From Oligoflexia bacterium (GTDB taxonomy: Bacteria; Bdellovibrionota; UBA1018): DNA of 54,807 bases. Position numbers and translations under genes: made by a program. Below are positions 43,689 to 53,102 of this stretch, one piece after another. Every line of letters begins with the position of its first letter. Position 1 is the stretch's first letter. A model generated the notes under the pieces. It searched no databases. It saw only the letters and a program-made list of their open reading frames with translations, and was not told where the DNA came from. The DNA is taken from contig CAIZRG010000043.1 of NCBI GenBank assembly GCA_903935335.1, positions 1 to 54,807 on the forward strand, given 5' to 3'.

Positions 43689-46600
43689 TTATGTTAACTT
43701 AGAAAGACGTTGCGTCATCATTAGACTAAAAAGAACTGGCAATAAAACTAATGTCAATAAAGTAGAGCTCACAATTCCTCCAATTACTACAGTTGCTAAG
43801 GGTCTTTGCACTTCACATCCAATGCCTGTGTTGATTGCCATTGGAAGAAATCCCATACTTGCAACAAGTGCAGTCATCATAACAGGTCTTAACCTGGATA
43901 CTGAGCTATCTATAATTTTACTCTTTAGATCTAAATGAATGAGATTTTTAAAATTTAAATGAGACTGATAAATATGAACTAAAACCAAGGAGTTGAGAAG
44001 AGCAATTCCAATAAGCGCAATAAATCCAACAGCAGCTGAAACACTGAGAGGAATATTGCGGGCTGCTAAAGAGAATACACCTCCTATTGCCCCAAAAGGA
44101 ATACTGGTGAGCACTAAGAAAGTTTGACCTAAACTTCTTAGAGTCCTTAAAAGAATCAGTCCTACAATCAACAGAGTCACTGGTATAATTATGAATAATC
44201 TTTGCTTAGCATGATTTAGATTTTTGAATTGACCACCCCAATACAATTGAGATCCTTCAGGGAGAGTGATTTTTTTTTGAATTCGATCTTTGGCTTCTTC
44301 TACAAAAGAGTCAACATCTCGACCTCTTAGATTCACAGAAAGTGCAGCATATCTTTCACCCCAAGATCGAGCAATCGTTGTAACTCGATCCTTCAGATTG
44401 GGATCGATAAATCGATTTAAAGGCAATGTTCCGCCATATGGGAGTGCAACAGGAAGACCTAAAATTCTAGGAACTTCATTGCGAAGAGACTCATCTAAGT
44501 GTACTACAATTGGAAATCGAATTCCCTTTTCAAAGAATTCTCCAATTTCTTTTCCACCCATAGCTAGTTCCACTAAATGATTAATCTCAGAGATGGTAAC
44601 CCCGTATTTTGCTAAGGCATCATAGTTAATCGTTAAATCAAGCATTGGGCTTTGTCTCAGAGAGGTTAAAGGGTCTGAACTCACAGAGTCTACCCCGGCA
44701 ATCCCTTGGATTACTTCCCTTAATTTTTCTATCCCTTGAACCAGTTTTTGGAGGTCAAACCCTAAAAGCCTGATCGTTACATCGGCTCGACTCCCCTCAA
44801 GCACCTCGTTGAATCGCATTTCAATAGGTTGAGTAGCACTCACCTCTTGATCAGAGTTGAGAGCAAGTAAGTCATTTCTCATTTGTGAAAAAAGTTCTTC
44901 TTTGTTCGAATATTTCCATTCTTTCTGATTTTTTTTCAAAATAATAAAAGTATCAGCAAGATTAACCCCCATTGGATCTGTTGCAGACTCGGGAGTTCCC
45001 ATTCTAGAAAATACATTCTCTACCTCTGCGTATTGTGTGAGCAACAACTCTGCTCGCTGTTGTTGTCCAACAGAAGAATCAAGATCCATTTTAGAATTTC
45101 GTGTTAAACTAACCACTAAATCTCTTTCATCAAGCTTAGGAACAAAATCTGCTCCCATCCTTGATAAAATAAAGACTGCAAGAATGATTAAGATCATCGC
45201 TAAACCCAAAACATACCAAGGCCGTTGAAGAGATTTTTTTAAAAAAAGAATATAAAGTTTTTTCATCAATTGAAATAAAAAAGTTTCTTCATCTTGATCA
45301 CGTTTTGATTGAGAAAAATCTTTTTTAAAAAGAAAAAGCTCAGAAAAAATTGGCATGATAAAAATAGTTACTCCGAGTGAGCCTACAAGAGCCAACAAAA
45401 TTGTAATTGCCATGGGTCTAAACATTTTTCCTTCGATTCCAACTAAAGAAAGAATTGGCACATACACAATCATGATCATAAAAAGGCCAAAGACAATGGG
45501 TTGAGAAACCGCAGATGCTCCTTGGATAACTATTCTTTGAACCGAATCGGTTCTTAATAATTCTGAACTCATTTTTTTTGATTTTATTTGGTTTAAAATA
45601 CTATCTATTAATACGACTGATCCATCTACAAGAAGGCCGAAGTCAATAGCTCCTAAACTCATTAAATTTCCTGAAATACCAAATAATAGCATTCCTTGGA
45701 TTGCAAATAACATCGAAATTGGAATTGCTAATGCAACCAACAAGGCAGCTCGTACATTTCCTAAAAGAAGCAGCAAGACAACGACAACAAGAATAGCTCC
45801 TTCAAGTAGACTTTTAGTAACAGAATGAATGGTTGAATCTACTAAAAAACTACGACTATAAAGAGGAACTAGCTCAACTCCCTCAGGGAGCTGTATTTGT
45901 TTTAAAGCACTCTCGGCATCTTTGGCAACTTGTCTACTATTAGCTCCCGATCGCATCAAAACAGTTCCTAAAACTGTTTCTTTTCCATTTCGAGTTGCAG
46001 CTCCTACTCTTAATGCATGATCTTCACGAACTTCGGCAACATCTGAGAGTCGGATAGGTCGTCCTCGTGAATTGAGTCCAAGAGCTATCTGGTTGAGGTC
46101 CTCCAATTGGCTTAATCCAGGAACGGTTCGCACAATCACCTGATTTCCATTTTGTTGAATGTACCCTCCCCCAAAATTTTCCCCTAATGTATCTAATCTA
46201 GATGTAAGTTGCTCAATGGTTAATCCTACTTGATCTAATCGATCAGGAAAGAAATTGATATGAATTTCTTTTTGATATCCACCATTTGAATCGATATCAG
46301 CTACTCCTTTGAGTTTTTTCAGTGCTGGACGAATGAGATAGTCTTGGATCGTTCTGAGTTGAGTCAGGCGATAAATTTCTGGAAGATCTTCTAATTTTGA
46401 TCCAGGCTTAGCTTCCACAGCGTACATAAAAATTTCACCTAAGCCTGTTGTACTAGGAGCAAGCTCAGGTGATATTTTTTCAGGAAGTGCTTTTCTTGTA
46501 TTCTGAAGTCTTTCTAAAACCTGTTGACGAGCAATAAAAAGATTTGTGTTATCACTAAAAACGAGAGTAACTTGAGATAATCCATATTTAGAGAGCGATC

Positions 46601-46847
46601 TAACTTCTTCAAGGTCTGAGAGACCAGTCATTTCTATTTCAATGGGACGAGTAACTAACATCTCAATTTTCTCTGGATCCAAAGCTCCTGTCTTTGAGTT
46701 AATGGTAACCTGAACATTGGTAATATCTGGAACTGCATCAATAGGCAATTGACTGATACTCAAAACTCCTGAAATCATTAAAATAAATAAAATTCCAAGA
46801 ATCCAAATTTTATTTTTAAGAGAAAAAATAATAATTTTGTTAATCAT
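43689..46847 (-). CDS. Heavy-metal RND efflux pump (CzcA/CusA family)
   Basis: The 1052-residue protein has 12 membrane helices and two large periplasmic loops. HME-RND marks include PDITNVQVTINSKTGALDPEKIE near the start (written PDITNVQVTINSKTGAL), the TM4 motif AIDFGLLVDGSVVLIDS with its proton-relay Asp residues, and DFVPKLDERDLVVSLTR. The family exports Cu, Ag, Zn, Co or Ni; which metal cannot be read by eye. The TM4 motif ends in Asp where Glu is usual. It follows the TolC-like gene by 11 nt, and no membrane-fusion protein gene is nearby. Confidence 0.92.
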   Translation of the reverse strand: MINKIIIFSLKNKIWILGILFILMISGVLSISQLPIDAVPDITNVQVTINSKTGALDPEKIEMLVTRPIEIEMTGLSDLEEVRSLSKYGLSQVTLVFSDNTNLFIARQQVLERLQNTRKALPEKISPELAPSTTGLGEIFMYAVEAKPGSKLEDLPEIYRLTQLRTIQDYLIRPALKKLKGVADIDSNGGYQKEIHINFFPDRLDQVGLTIEQLTSRLDTLGENFGGGYIQQNGNQVIVRTVPGLSQLEDLNQIALGLNSRGRPIRLSDVAEVREDHALRVGAATRNGKETVLGTVLMRSGANSRQVAKDAESALKQIQLPEGVELVPLYSRSFLVDSTIHSVTKSLLEGAILVVVVLLLLLGNVRAALLVALAIPISMLFAIQGMLLFGISGNLMSLGAIDFGLLVDGSVVLIDSILNQIKSKKMSSELLRTDSVQRIVIQGASAVSQPIVFGLFMIMIVYVPILSLVGIEGKMFRPMAITILLALVGSLGVTIFIMPIFSELFLFKKDFSQSKRDQDEETFLFQLMKKLYILFLKKSLQRPWYVLGLAMILIILAVFILSRMGADFVPKLDERDLVVSLTRNSKMDLDSSVGQQQRAELLLTQYAEVENVFSRMGTPESATDPMGVNLADTFIILKKNQKEWKYSNKEELFSQMRNDLLALNSDQEVSATQPIEMRFNEVLEGSRADVTIRLLGFDLQKLVQGIEKLREVIQGIAGVDSVSSDPLTSLRQSPMLDLTINYDALAKYGVTISEINHLVELAMGGKEIGEFFEKGIRFPIVVHLDESLRNEVPRILGLPVALPYGGTLPLNRFIDPNLKDRVTTIARSWGERYAALSVNLRGRDVDSFVEEAKDRIQKKITLPEGSQLYWGGQFKNLNHAKQRLFIIIPVTLLIVGLILLRTLRSLGQTFLVLTSIPFGAIGGVFSLAARNIPLSVSAAVGFIALIGIALLNSLVLVHIYQSHLNFKNLIHLDLKSKIIDSSVSRLRPVMMTALVASMGFLPMAINTGIGCEVQRPLATVVIGGIVSSTLLTLVLLPVLFSLMMTQRLSKLT

Positions 46848-46858
46848 ATTTATAAACC

Positions 46859-48094
46859 TTAATTAAAAAAAATAGGGCGACCTGCTAAAAATTGAATTTG
46901 ACTCAAACTTTCAAGATAGGAAACTTGAGCTTTATAAATACTATCTAAAGTTTCGTGAACTTGAGCGTCAATTTGGAAAAAAGAAGTAATACTAATTCGA
47001 TTTTTTTCTAATTGTTTTTCTGCTTCTAAAAATTTTTTCTCAGACACTTGAATCAAACTCAGTGGAAACAAAGTCAAAATCTCAGCAGAAGATTCAAGAC
47101 GAATAAAAGCTACTTCAAAATCTGCTTTTAATTTTTGGAACTTCCATTGCTTAAGCAGCTCTTCTTTCTCAAGAGCTGCTTTTAGAGCTGGTTTAGTGTA
47201 TTGCCCATAATCCCACAAAGGAAGAGTAAATCCAATGGAGGCCGAATAAAAGTAATTAGCTGGTGTTACATTTTCTACTCGATAATTAACACCCAGATTA
47301 AAGTCTGGATAAACGTCTTTTTCTGCTTTTTTTAGTTGTTCTACAGCATGACCAACCTCAAGAGAGATTCGTTTTAAATCGTAGTTTTGATTAAAAATTT
47401 TCTTTTCCATTTCATTTCGAGATAATTGAACCGGTTTTTTTACCCATTCAAATACAAAGAAAGGTAGATCAGGGTATTGAAGATAGAGATTTAATTCCAA
47501 GCCAGCTGTTTTTCTATCTCGTTCTGTTTCTAAAATTCCCTTTTCTAAAAGAAGGATCTGATTTTCAATCAATATGGCCTCAATTTGTTGCGAAGGAGAA
47601 GCTTGAGGGTGTCTTTTTAGAAAATTTTGAATCATCCGAAAACGTCTTTTTCTTTCGAGAGAGTGTTTTGAAATTTCATTCCACATGGCAACACGAGCTG
47701 CACAAAGCACGACCTGATGCTGAACTATGAGTTTGGCTTCAGACTCATTAGCTTCAGATAGTTCCGACTGAATTTGCCTAAGCCTTTTTTGAATAGAAAG
47801 TTTTCCTGGAAAAGGGAGAAGTTGACTTACAGTTATATCCCATGTTGTCCCAGAAGACGGAAAGCTATCTTCTCTTCCGCCTTGAAGTATCCATGTGGGG
47901 TTTGGAAGAAGTCCTGCTCCTTTTGATTTGAGTCGATCTGAATCTACTTGTTTGGCTTGGGATCTTAAAAAAATTGAATTCTCGAGCGCTTTTTTTTCAA
48001 GATCAGTCAGAGCTAAGGGAGTTGATGCTTTTGAAAAACTAATACATTCCACTAAAACTAGGACAGAAATGAAAAAAATCCTGGTTTTGTTCAC
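46859..48094 (-). CDS. TolC/CzcC-family outer-membrane efflux channel
   Basis: The 411-residue protein has a signal peptide (TRIFFISVLVLVECISFSKA) and two repeated coiled-coil/beta units typical of outer-membrane efflux proteins. Markers are LTDLEKKALENSIFLRSQAKQ (given as LTDLEKKALENSIFLR), the strand WDITVSQLLPFPGKL, and the second-half strand ASIGFTLPLWDYGQY. It forms the exit duct for the RND pump encoded directly downstream. It is shorter than E. coli TolC and similar to CzcC/CusC in length. Confidence 0.87.
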   Translation of the reverse strand: MNKTRIFFISVLVLVECISFSKASTPLALTDLEKKALENSIFLRSQAKQVDSDRLKSKGAGLLPNPTWILQGGREDSFPSSGTTWDITVSQLLPFPGKLSIQKRLRQIQSELSEANESEAKLIVQHQVVLCAARVAMWNEISKHSLERKRRFRMIQNFLKRHPQASPSQQIEAILIENQILLLEKGILETERDRKTAGLELNLYLQYPDLPFFVFEWVKKPVQLSRNEMEKKIFNQNYDLKRISLEVGHAVEQLKKAEKDVYPDFNLGVNYRVENVTPANYFYSASIGFTLPLWDYGQYTKPALKAALEKEELLKQWKFQKLKADFEVAFIRLESSAEILTLFPLSLIQVSEKKFLEAEKQLEKNRISITSFFQIDAQVHETLDSIYKAQVSYLESLSQIQFLAGRPIFFN

Positions 48095-48103
48095 GCTTAA
48101 CTT

Positions 48104-49231
48104 CTACAGATATGTCGATTCATTTCTTTTTGTCAAGTTAAATTCTATTCTAGGGAACTCAAACCAAAGCTGCATAGGATCTTTTATGTAAATTAAGTTT
48201 CCTATCGAAACTCCAATGAGTCGAACTGGGCGATGACCCACTTCAGTATCTTTACTTAGAAGCTCTTGAGCAGTTTCATAAATGTAGTCAACCTCATTGG
48301 TGGGTTGAAAAAGTGTTTTACTTCGAGTAATACTCTTAAAATCAAAGTATTTTATTTTTAATGTTATTGTTTTTCCAAACATTTCCAATTTTTTAAGATC
48401 AACTGAAATCTCAAGACATTGCATTTCTAAATATCTCAAGAGTTCGTTTCGATTCAAAATATCTTGCTTAAAAGTAGTTTCTGAACCTTTACTTTTCCTG
48501 TCAAGAGAGGGATCCACTTCTCGTTCATCACGTCCATGAGCCATTTCAAATAAAGAGGAAGAATAGCTTCCTACAATAGTTTGAAGTTGATGAGGACTTA
48601 ATCTCCTAATATCAGCAGCTGTTCTTATCTCTTTGGAGTGCAGTTTTTTTGTTGTTGCTGGACCTACTCCCCAAAATTTTTCTACAGGTAATTGTTGAAT
48701 GAATGCAAATACCTTCTCAGGAGGAACAACAACTAAGCCGTTGGGTTTTACAGAGTCACTTGCTAATTTGGCAATGAATTTGTTAGGACCTACACCTGCA
48801 GAAGCTGTTGTTCCGATTTCCTTCATGATTTGGTCTTTGATCCAGACCGCAATTTTTTTGGCCATAGGTTCATTCAAAAGATTTTCTGTTACATCCAGAT
48901 AGGCCTCATCTAATCCTAGAGGCTCTATTAAAGAAGTCACTTTTTTAAAAATCTCTCTCATTTTAAGACTTGCTTGTGAGTATTTCTCAAAATGTGGTGA
49001 AATAAAAATAGCTTGAGGACATAACCGAAAAGCTTGAGCACAACTCATCGCCGAACGTACTCCAAAGCGTCTTGCCTCATATGAAGCAGAACAGACAACA
49101 GAACGACTATTAGGACTTCCGCCTACAATTAGGGGTCTGTTTTTGAGCTCCGGAGAGTCTCTTTGTTCAATCGATGCATAAAAAGCATCCATATCAATAT
49201 GAATAATCTTTCTAGTTTTCTTTAAAGACAT
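48104..49231 (-). CDS. dinB: DNA polymerase IV (Y-family)
   Basis: The 375-residue protein has catalytic motif IIHIDMDAFYASIEQ (Asp13, Asp15) and SLIEPLGLDEAYLDVT with the acidic pair Asp-Glu, plus RPLIVGGSPNSRSVVCSASY. A helix-hairpin-helix thumb and little-finger domain follow. It performs translesion synthesis and has low fidelity. There is no obvious LexA box by eye in the short upstream gap. It lies just upstream of the efflux pair on the same strand, 9 nt from the TolC-like start. Confidence 0.94.
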   Translation of the reverse strand: MSLKKTRKIIHIDMDAFYASIEQRDSPELKNRPLIVGGSPNSRSVVCSASYEARRFGVRSAMSCAQAFRLCPQAIFISPHFEKYSQASLKMREIFKKVTSLIEPLGLDEAYLDVTENLLNEPMAKKIAVWIKDQIMKEIGTTASAGVGPNKFIAKLASDSVKPNGLVVVPPEKVFAFIQQLPVEKFWGVGPATTKKLHSKEIRTAADIRRLSPHQLQTIVGSYSSSLFEMAHGRDEREVDPSLDRKSKGSETTFKQDILNRNELLRYLEMQCLEISVDLKKLEMFGKTITLKIKYFDFKSITRSKTLFQPTNEVDYIYETAQELLSKDTEVGHRPVRLIGVSIGNLIYIKDPMQLWFEFPRIEFNLTKRNESTYL

Positions 49232-49271
49232 TCAGATATGCTCATGTGTAATTTCTATAAAATTTTTAATT

Positions 49272-49529
49272 CTATCGGTAAATAAAAATTCCTATGACTA
49301 CTAACAAAGCACCTAAGACAGCAACAGAGTTTGCAATCACGAGAGGAGTATCTTTAATGAAAATTCCATAAATAAGCCAGCTTGTTACTGAAACAAGCCC
49401 TGTACAGAATCCAAATAAAGAAACATCGCCAGCATGATGAGTAGTAAAGATTTTATAGGCTTGAGCAAAAAAAACGAGTTGACCGAAAATCCCAATAAAA
49501 ACCATATAAATTTTAAAAAATTTTTTCAT
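49272..49529 (-). CDS. SemiSWEET-type small membrane transporter
   Basis: The 85-residue protein has three membrane helices (about 6-24, 38-55, 62-83), the size and topology of bacterial SemiSWEET half-transporters, which dimerise to carry sugars. The conserved SWLIYGIFIKDTPLVIANSV in helices 2-3 (W and the pocket Asn) matches the family. The PQ motif of helix 1 is replaced by AQAYKIF. The substrate cannot be assigned. It is adjacent to dinB on the same strand with no functional connection. Confidence 0.8.
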   Translation of the reverse strand: MKKFFKIYMVFIGIFGQLVFFAQAYKIFTTHHAGDVSLFGFCTGLVSVTSWLIYGIFIKDTPLVIANSVAVLGALLVVIGIFIYR

Positions 49530-49733
49530 AACAGGTTAGTTTATCTTAAATGATGCTTTGTGTGTAAATTTTTTCTAAAATGTATAAAAATTATTAATTT
49601 CAATAAGTTAGCATCTACTTTTCTCACCTGTTGATTCTAGATTATTGATATCTAAGGTGCTCCTTTCCGTAGCTCAATTTGTCGGCTGTATGTTCATTTT
49701 ACATGGAAGTATCTGATTAGAATTTTTTATTTG

Positions 49734-49761
49734 TTTACTTTATTTTTTCAAACTATATAAT
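49734..49761 (+). promoter_or_regulatory. Promoter of the response-regulator gene, giving a nearly leaderless mRNA
   Basis: A perfect TATAAT (49756-49761) is preceded by TTTACT (49734-49739) at 16 bp. Transcription would start near 49768, only about six bases before ATG 49774, and no Shine-Dalgarno can fit. The rest of 49530-49733 is AT-rich; I see no other feature. Confidence 0.55.
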
Positions 49762-49773
49762 GCAAAACCTAAA

Positions 49774-50223
49774 ATGAAAAAATATAATCGACTTAAAAAT
49801 GTTCTTATTGTAGACGATAGTGACGATATTCGATTTTTATTAATAACTGCTCTTGAAACTCATGGACTCATTTGTTTTGAGGCATCAAATGGTGAAGAAG
49901 CAATTCAAATTTTAAAATCAACCTCAGTGGATCTTATGATTACAGACTTCAGAATGCCAAAACTGGATGGTGTAGGTCTTTTGGAGTGGTGCCGAAATAA
50001 TGAAGTTCATATTCCAGTAATTTTTACTTCAGCAAATGCAGATTTATTGAAATCCGAGCAAATTGCACTATCAGATTGTTGTGCAACATTAATGCTTAAA
50101 CCTTTTTGTATGGATACCTTTTTTACTGCATTAAGTTCGGCTGACGAAAGAGTTCATCACAAAGACTGTATTCACAACAAAAAAAGTGCCGTAGGTTTAA
50201 TCTCTAAAAAGTACTTCGATTGA
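49774..50223 (+). CDS. Single-domain response regulator (CheY-like receiver)
   Basis: The 149-residue protein has one receiver domain: acidic pair Asp14-Asp15 (VLIVDDSDD), phosphoacceptor Asp58 (LMITDFRMPKLDG), Thr85 (VIFTSANAD) and Lys109 (LMLKPF). No output domain follows; the last 25 residues are polar. No histidine kinase gene is nearby, so it is an orphan that probably signals through protein contacts. The promoter places the start codon at the extreme 5' end of the mRNA. Confidence 0.9.
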   Translation: MKKYNRLKNVLIVDDSDDIRFLLITALETHGLICFEASNGEEAIQILKSTSVDLMITDFRMPKLDGVGLLEWCRNNEVHIPVIFTSANADLLKSEQIALSDCCATLMLKPFCMDTFFTALSSADERVHHKDCIHNKKSAVGLISKKYFD

Positions 50224-50232
50224 TTTGATACC

Positions 50233-51828
50233 TTAATGATAAACTATATTCCAAACTCCATCACTACAGTGTCCTTTCAAGGGCAGTCTCCCCTTCTCCC
50301 AAATCACTCGGTTACTAAAGTCCGCACCATAAAAAGCTCCAAGTTGAGCAGGGCCACCGTCACATATAAAGTAGGTCTGATTTCTAGTTTTTCTTACTTT
50401 GATTCGGATTTTTTCAGCATCGTTGTTGGCTATTTGTGGTTCCCCATACTGAAGCAATTCTTTAAACCGATGGGCAAACAATATATTTATGTCTGAAAAC
50501 CTTCTTTCATGAAATGCACTGCTGTATTCATTTCTTAGCCCCATAAACCAACTCCGATCCAGCCAAAGCCAACAGGATTGAATAAGAAAGATTGTCCAAA
50601 CAACGGACCTAGCTTTCTGAGGCATGAGTTGTACTAGTCTTGCTGCAAATATAGCAAAAAGCACTACAAGAGCTAAATTGTAACGTGGCACCCAAAGTGG
50701 ATAAGAAAATAAAAACAATGGTAAAAATTCAAATGCATCAACATTTCTTTTAGTTTTTATAAATAGGAAAATTTGATAGATAAATCCAATAAAAGCTAGA
50801 GCAACCAGAGGGATTCCAAATCCTCCTAATGGCATATCCCAAGTAGCAACAGAAGTAGACGTAAAATAGCTTATAAATATTTTCAAAAAATCTGAATAGT
50901 TTTCAAAATTCCCTAGAATAGCTGCGTGATTTGGAATGTCTGTAATCGATCGAATTCCTTTAAATAATGAATAATCAAAGACATCTAGTTCAAATGGGAA
51001 AATAGGATTTCTATAGCGAATCCAATTAGGAACAACTGTTCCCATTGATAGTATTATAATGAATGTAACAGCCCATACCGGCAATCTTTTATAAATCGAT
51101 GACCACAAAAAGATGAAAAATCCGCCAGGAAGTAGAGATGTCCATTTTGAGATAGTAAAGGCTGTTACTGCAACTGTAAAAATATTTTTATTTTTTTCTA
51201 TGATTGAAATAATAGTAAGGCTTGCAAAAAAGGCAATAAATGAGTCAATGTCAATTGTATGTGCTTGCTTCACAATGAGAGGAACTGTGCACCAGAAACA
51301 CACTAAAACCCAAGAATTAATTTGATATAATATTCCAATTCTAAAAAAAATAAACCCTCCAAAAATAATTGGCAGCATCCCCAACAATAGATAAGCATGA
51401 TGCCCAAAGTGGAGGATCCACCAAAGATATAAAGATTCAACAAATTTCGGGTAGGGCCAGATACTGACTTCATACCATGTAAATCTGTCCCACTGCTTAC
51501 TTTGAAAGGCTTCGAGAATTGCAGGAAAATGATAGTTAAGACTATCCCAGCTAATGGGCTGAAGTATCGAACAGTAAACAAGAGCTGAAATCAATGAAAT
51601 TATAGAAGGTATTAACCAAATATTAAAAATTGGAGCTTGATTAGATTTAAAAATAAATGACTGTGAGTTATTGTATTCTCTTCTTTTTTTATATAAATAA
51701 ATAACTGTAAAACTAATTGATATGAGGTCGAACAGGAAGCAACTCAAAAATGATAGCCCATTTTGAAAACGTCCGATAGTATTGATCCATATCCACCATC
51801 CAAGCCAAAGACTCAGGAAAACAAACAT
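50233..51828 (-). CDS. Polytopic membrane protein, GT-C-like glycosyltransferase
   Basis: The 531-residue protein has about ten to twelve membrane helices. The first periplasmic loop contains SWDSLNYHFPAILEAF (Asp95), matching the acidic metal/donor motif of GT-C enzymes such as ArnT/PMT-like transferases, which use polyprenyl-phosphate sugars. A soluble C-terminal tail (about 440-531) follows the last helix. The acceptor and donor are unknown. It is convergent with the response-regulator gene and borders the IS debris upstream. Confidence 0.65.
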   Translation of the reverse strand: MFVFLSLWLGWWIWINTIGRFQNGLSFLSCFLFDLISISFTVIYLYKKRREYNNSQSFIFKSNQAPIFNIWLIPSIISLISALVYCSILQPISWDSLNYHFPAILEAFQSKQWDRFTWYEVSIWPYPKFVESLYLWWILHFGHHAYLLLGMLPIIFGGFIFFRIGILYQINSWVLVCFWCTVPLIVKQAHTIDIDSFIAFFASLTIISIIEKNKNIFTVAVTAFTISKWTSLLPGGFFIFLWSSIYKRLPVWAVTFIIILSMGTVVPNWIRYRNPIFPFELDVFDYSLFKGIRSITDIPNHAAILGNFENYSDFLKIFISYFTSTSVATWDMPLGGFGIPLVALAFIGFIYQIFLFIKTKRNVDAFEFLPLFLFSYPLWVPRYNLALVVLFAIFAARLVQLMPQKARSVVWTIFLIQSCWLWLDRSWFMGLRNEYSSAFHERRFSDINILFAHRFKELLQYGEPQIANNDAEKIRIKVRKTRNQTYFICDGGPAQLGAFYGADFSNRVIWEKGRLPLKGHCSDGVWNIVYH

Positions 51829-51889
51829 AGTAAATAGTGTATTTTAACTCCTTACTTAATCATAATAATAATTAGTAGTGAAGTGCGAC

Positions 51890-52390
51890 AGAGAAAACAG
51901 GTGGAGTTAACCCCCTAAAAACGGCCACCCTAGCTAGATAAGTTTCCCCTTCTATACTCTCAAAGAACTCCACTTGGGAGCCATTATCTGAGAGCCATCG
52001 ATTCCACCAGAGGTCGCGATAAATTTCATTTCGTGAGTTAAAGTTCTCCTGCCTTCGTTCTTTGTCAGAGTTAGGTTGTTTTCTCTCATAATGTGATACA
52101 CTCTCTTGTGATTTAAAGCCGATTTTCCCTCCTCTTTTCGCTCTTTTCTTAACATTGCGGTCACACGAGGATACCCATACATGGGCCGTTCACCGATAAT
52201 TTTGCGAATCGACTCCAGCACTTCTTGGTCTGCCTTCTTTGCCGATGGGGCTAGCGAAAGGGGTAAGTCTTGCTTGCAGCGCTCGATCAGATTTGATCGC
52301 GAAACTTCTAGTGTTTTTGCGATCGTTTTCATTCGAAATCTTCCACTCCGCGCAACGGCGAGATCAGTAGGCCTACCTCGATTTAGTGGA
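51890..52390 (-). mobile_element. Remnant of an IS3-family element, orfB part with internal deletion
   Basis: On the minus strand, IS3 OrfB sequence runs from about RGRPTDLAVARSGRF (52380) through IGERPMYGYPRVTAMLRKE and NHKRVYHIMRENNLTLTK. It then jumps to KFIATSGGIDGSQIMA, which in intact elements lies well beyond, so the DDE region's start is deleted. The frame ends at 51952. Beyond it, the minus-strand sequence GGCCGTTTTTAGGGGG near 51917-51932 looks like an IS3-type end. The first ~33 codons of the long frame (to 52482) are not transposase. It cannot move by itself. Confidence 0.75.
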
Positions 52391-52512
52391 CATAGAAGTA
52401 ATGCGAATGATGAGATAGAGAGGAGTTTATAAGGTAGGTAAAAATGAGCGGCAGAGTTTATACAAATGAATTTAAGCAGCAAGCAGTAGAGCTTGCAGAG
52501 AACGCAGAAGCT
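52384..52512 (+). mobile_element. Left end and orfA start of a second IS3-type copy, opposite orientation
   Basis: On the plus strand TTTAGTGGACATAGAAG is followed by a Shine-Dalgarno-like AAGGTAGG and ATG 52444. The frame MSGRVYTNEFKQQAVELAE matches the N-terminus of IS3 OrfA. It loses homology after about 23 codons and stops at 52536. It abuts the inverted orfB remnant, indicating two insertions or a rearrangement. Confidence 0.6.
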
Positions 52513-52709
52513 TTATTGCTAAGTACTGATCGATAAAAATCTGGCCTGTCTTCAGAGTCAAATAGTCCCATTTTCTTGTTGAAAAGATCCGGTACTTGGG
52601 AAATGAAAAAGCGATCTAATTCTTTGACTTCCTCTTTGGGCATGGGCTTCGACCGATCCCTGTTTGGATTAGCTTGGATATTTGGAACTTTGTTCACAAA
52701 ACTATACAT
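52458..52709 (-). pseudogene. Gene fragment truncated by the IS remnant
   Basis: From ATG 52709, about 66 codons (MYSFVNKVPNIQANPNRD..., PMPKEEVKELDRFFISQVPD) read as a genuine protein start. At about 52512 the frame enters the antisense of the IS orfA fragment and ends at 52458. The original C-terminus has therefore been lost. I do not recognise the family. Confidence 0.45.
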
Positions 52710-52744
52710 GAGGGACCCTTTCTTGATGCACGTAAGGTCTTAAA

Positions 52745-53087
52745 CTATACGTCGGTACCCGAAACACTTTCCATTTTTTCAAAGACCCAGCTAGTTGTTT
52801 TATTTATATCAGAATAAAGAGACACTTCTCCAGCCACAGGCGAACTTTCTCGCCATACGAACGTGACCCCTACGTGCTCTAAATCCTGCGGTAAATCTTC
52901 AACGATCGGGCCGTTTTGAGCTTTCACTTCCTTCCAAAATAATTTCAGAACAGCCTTGCTTATTTCCGCTTTTTAGTGACTCTTTTAAGGTGGATATTCG
53001 ATCGGCTTTGGCAATCGGACATACTGTACATGTAGATACGAGTAGTAAGGCTACAAGAAGCCTCTGTTTACATGATTCCAAATTCAT
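52745..53087 (-). pseudogene. Small exported protein gene with an apparent frameshift
   Basis: The first frame (ATG 53087) encodes a signal peptide (QRLLVALLLVSTCTVCPIAKA) and a short mature part to SEIILEG, then runs into a stop at 52899. A second frame, opening at GTG 52927, continues KAQNGPIVEDLPQDLEHVG, FVWRESSPVAGEVSLY and SWVFEKM to 52745. Removing one G near 52930 would join them into one ~113-residue exported protein. Two overlapping genes are the alternative. I do not recognise the family. Confidence 0.45.
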
Positions 53088-53102
53088 CTCTAAACCTAGC
53101 AT

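Noticed and set aside
52181..52432. Plus-strand 83-codon frame
   Set aside because: It is antisense to the IS3 OrfB remnant, whose motifs are clear on the minus strand.
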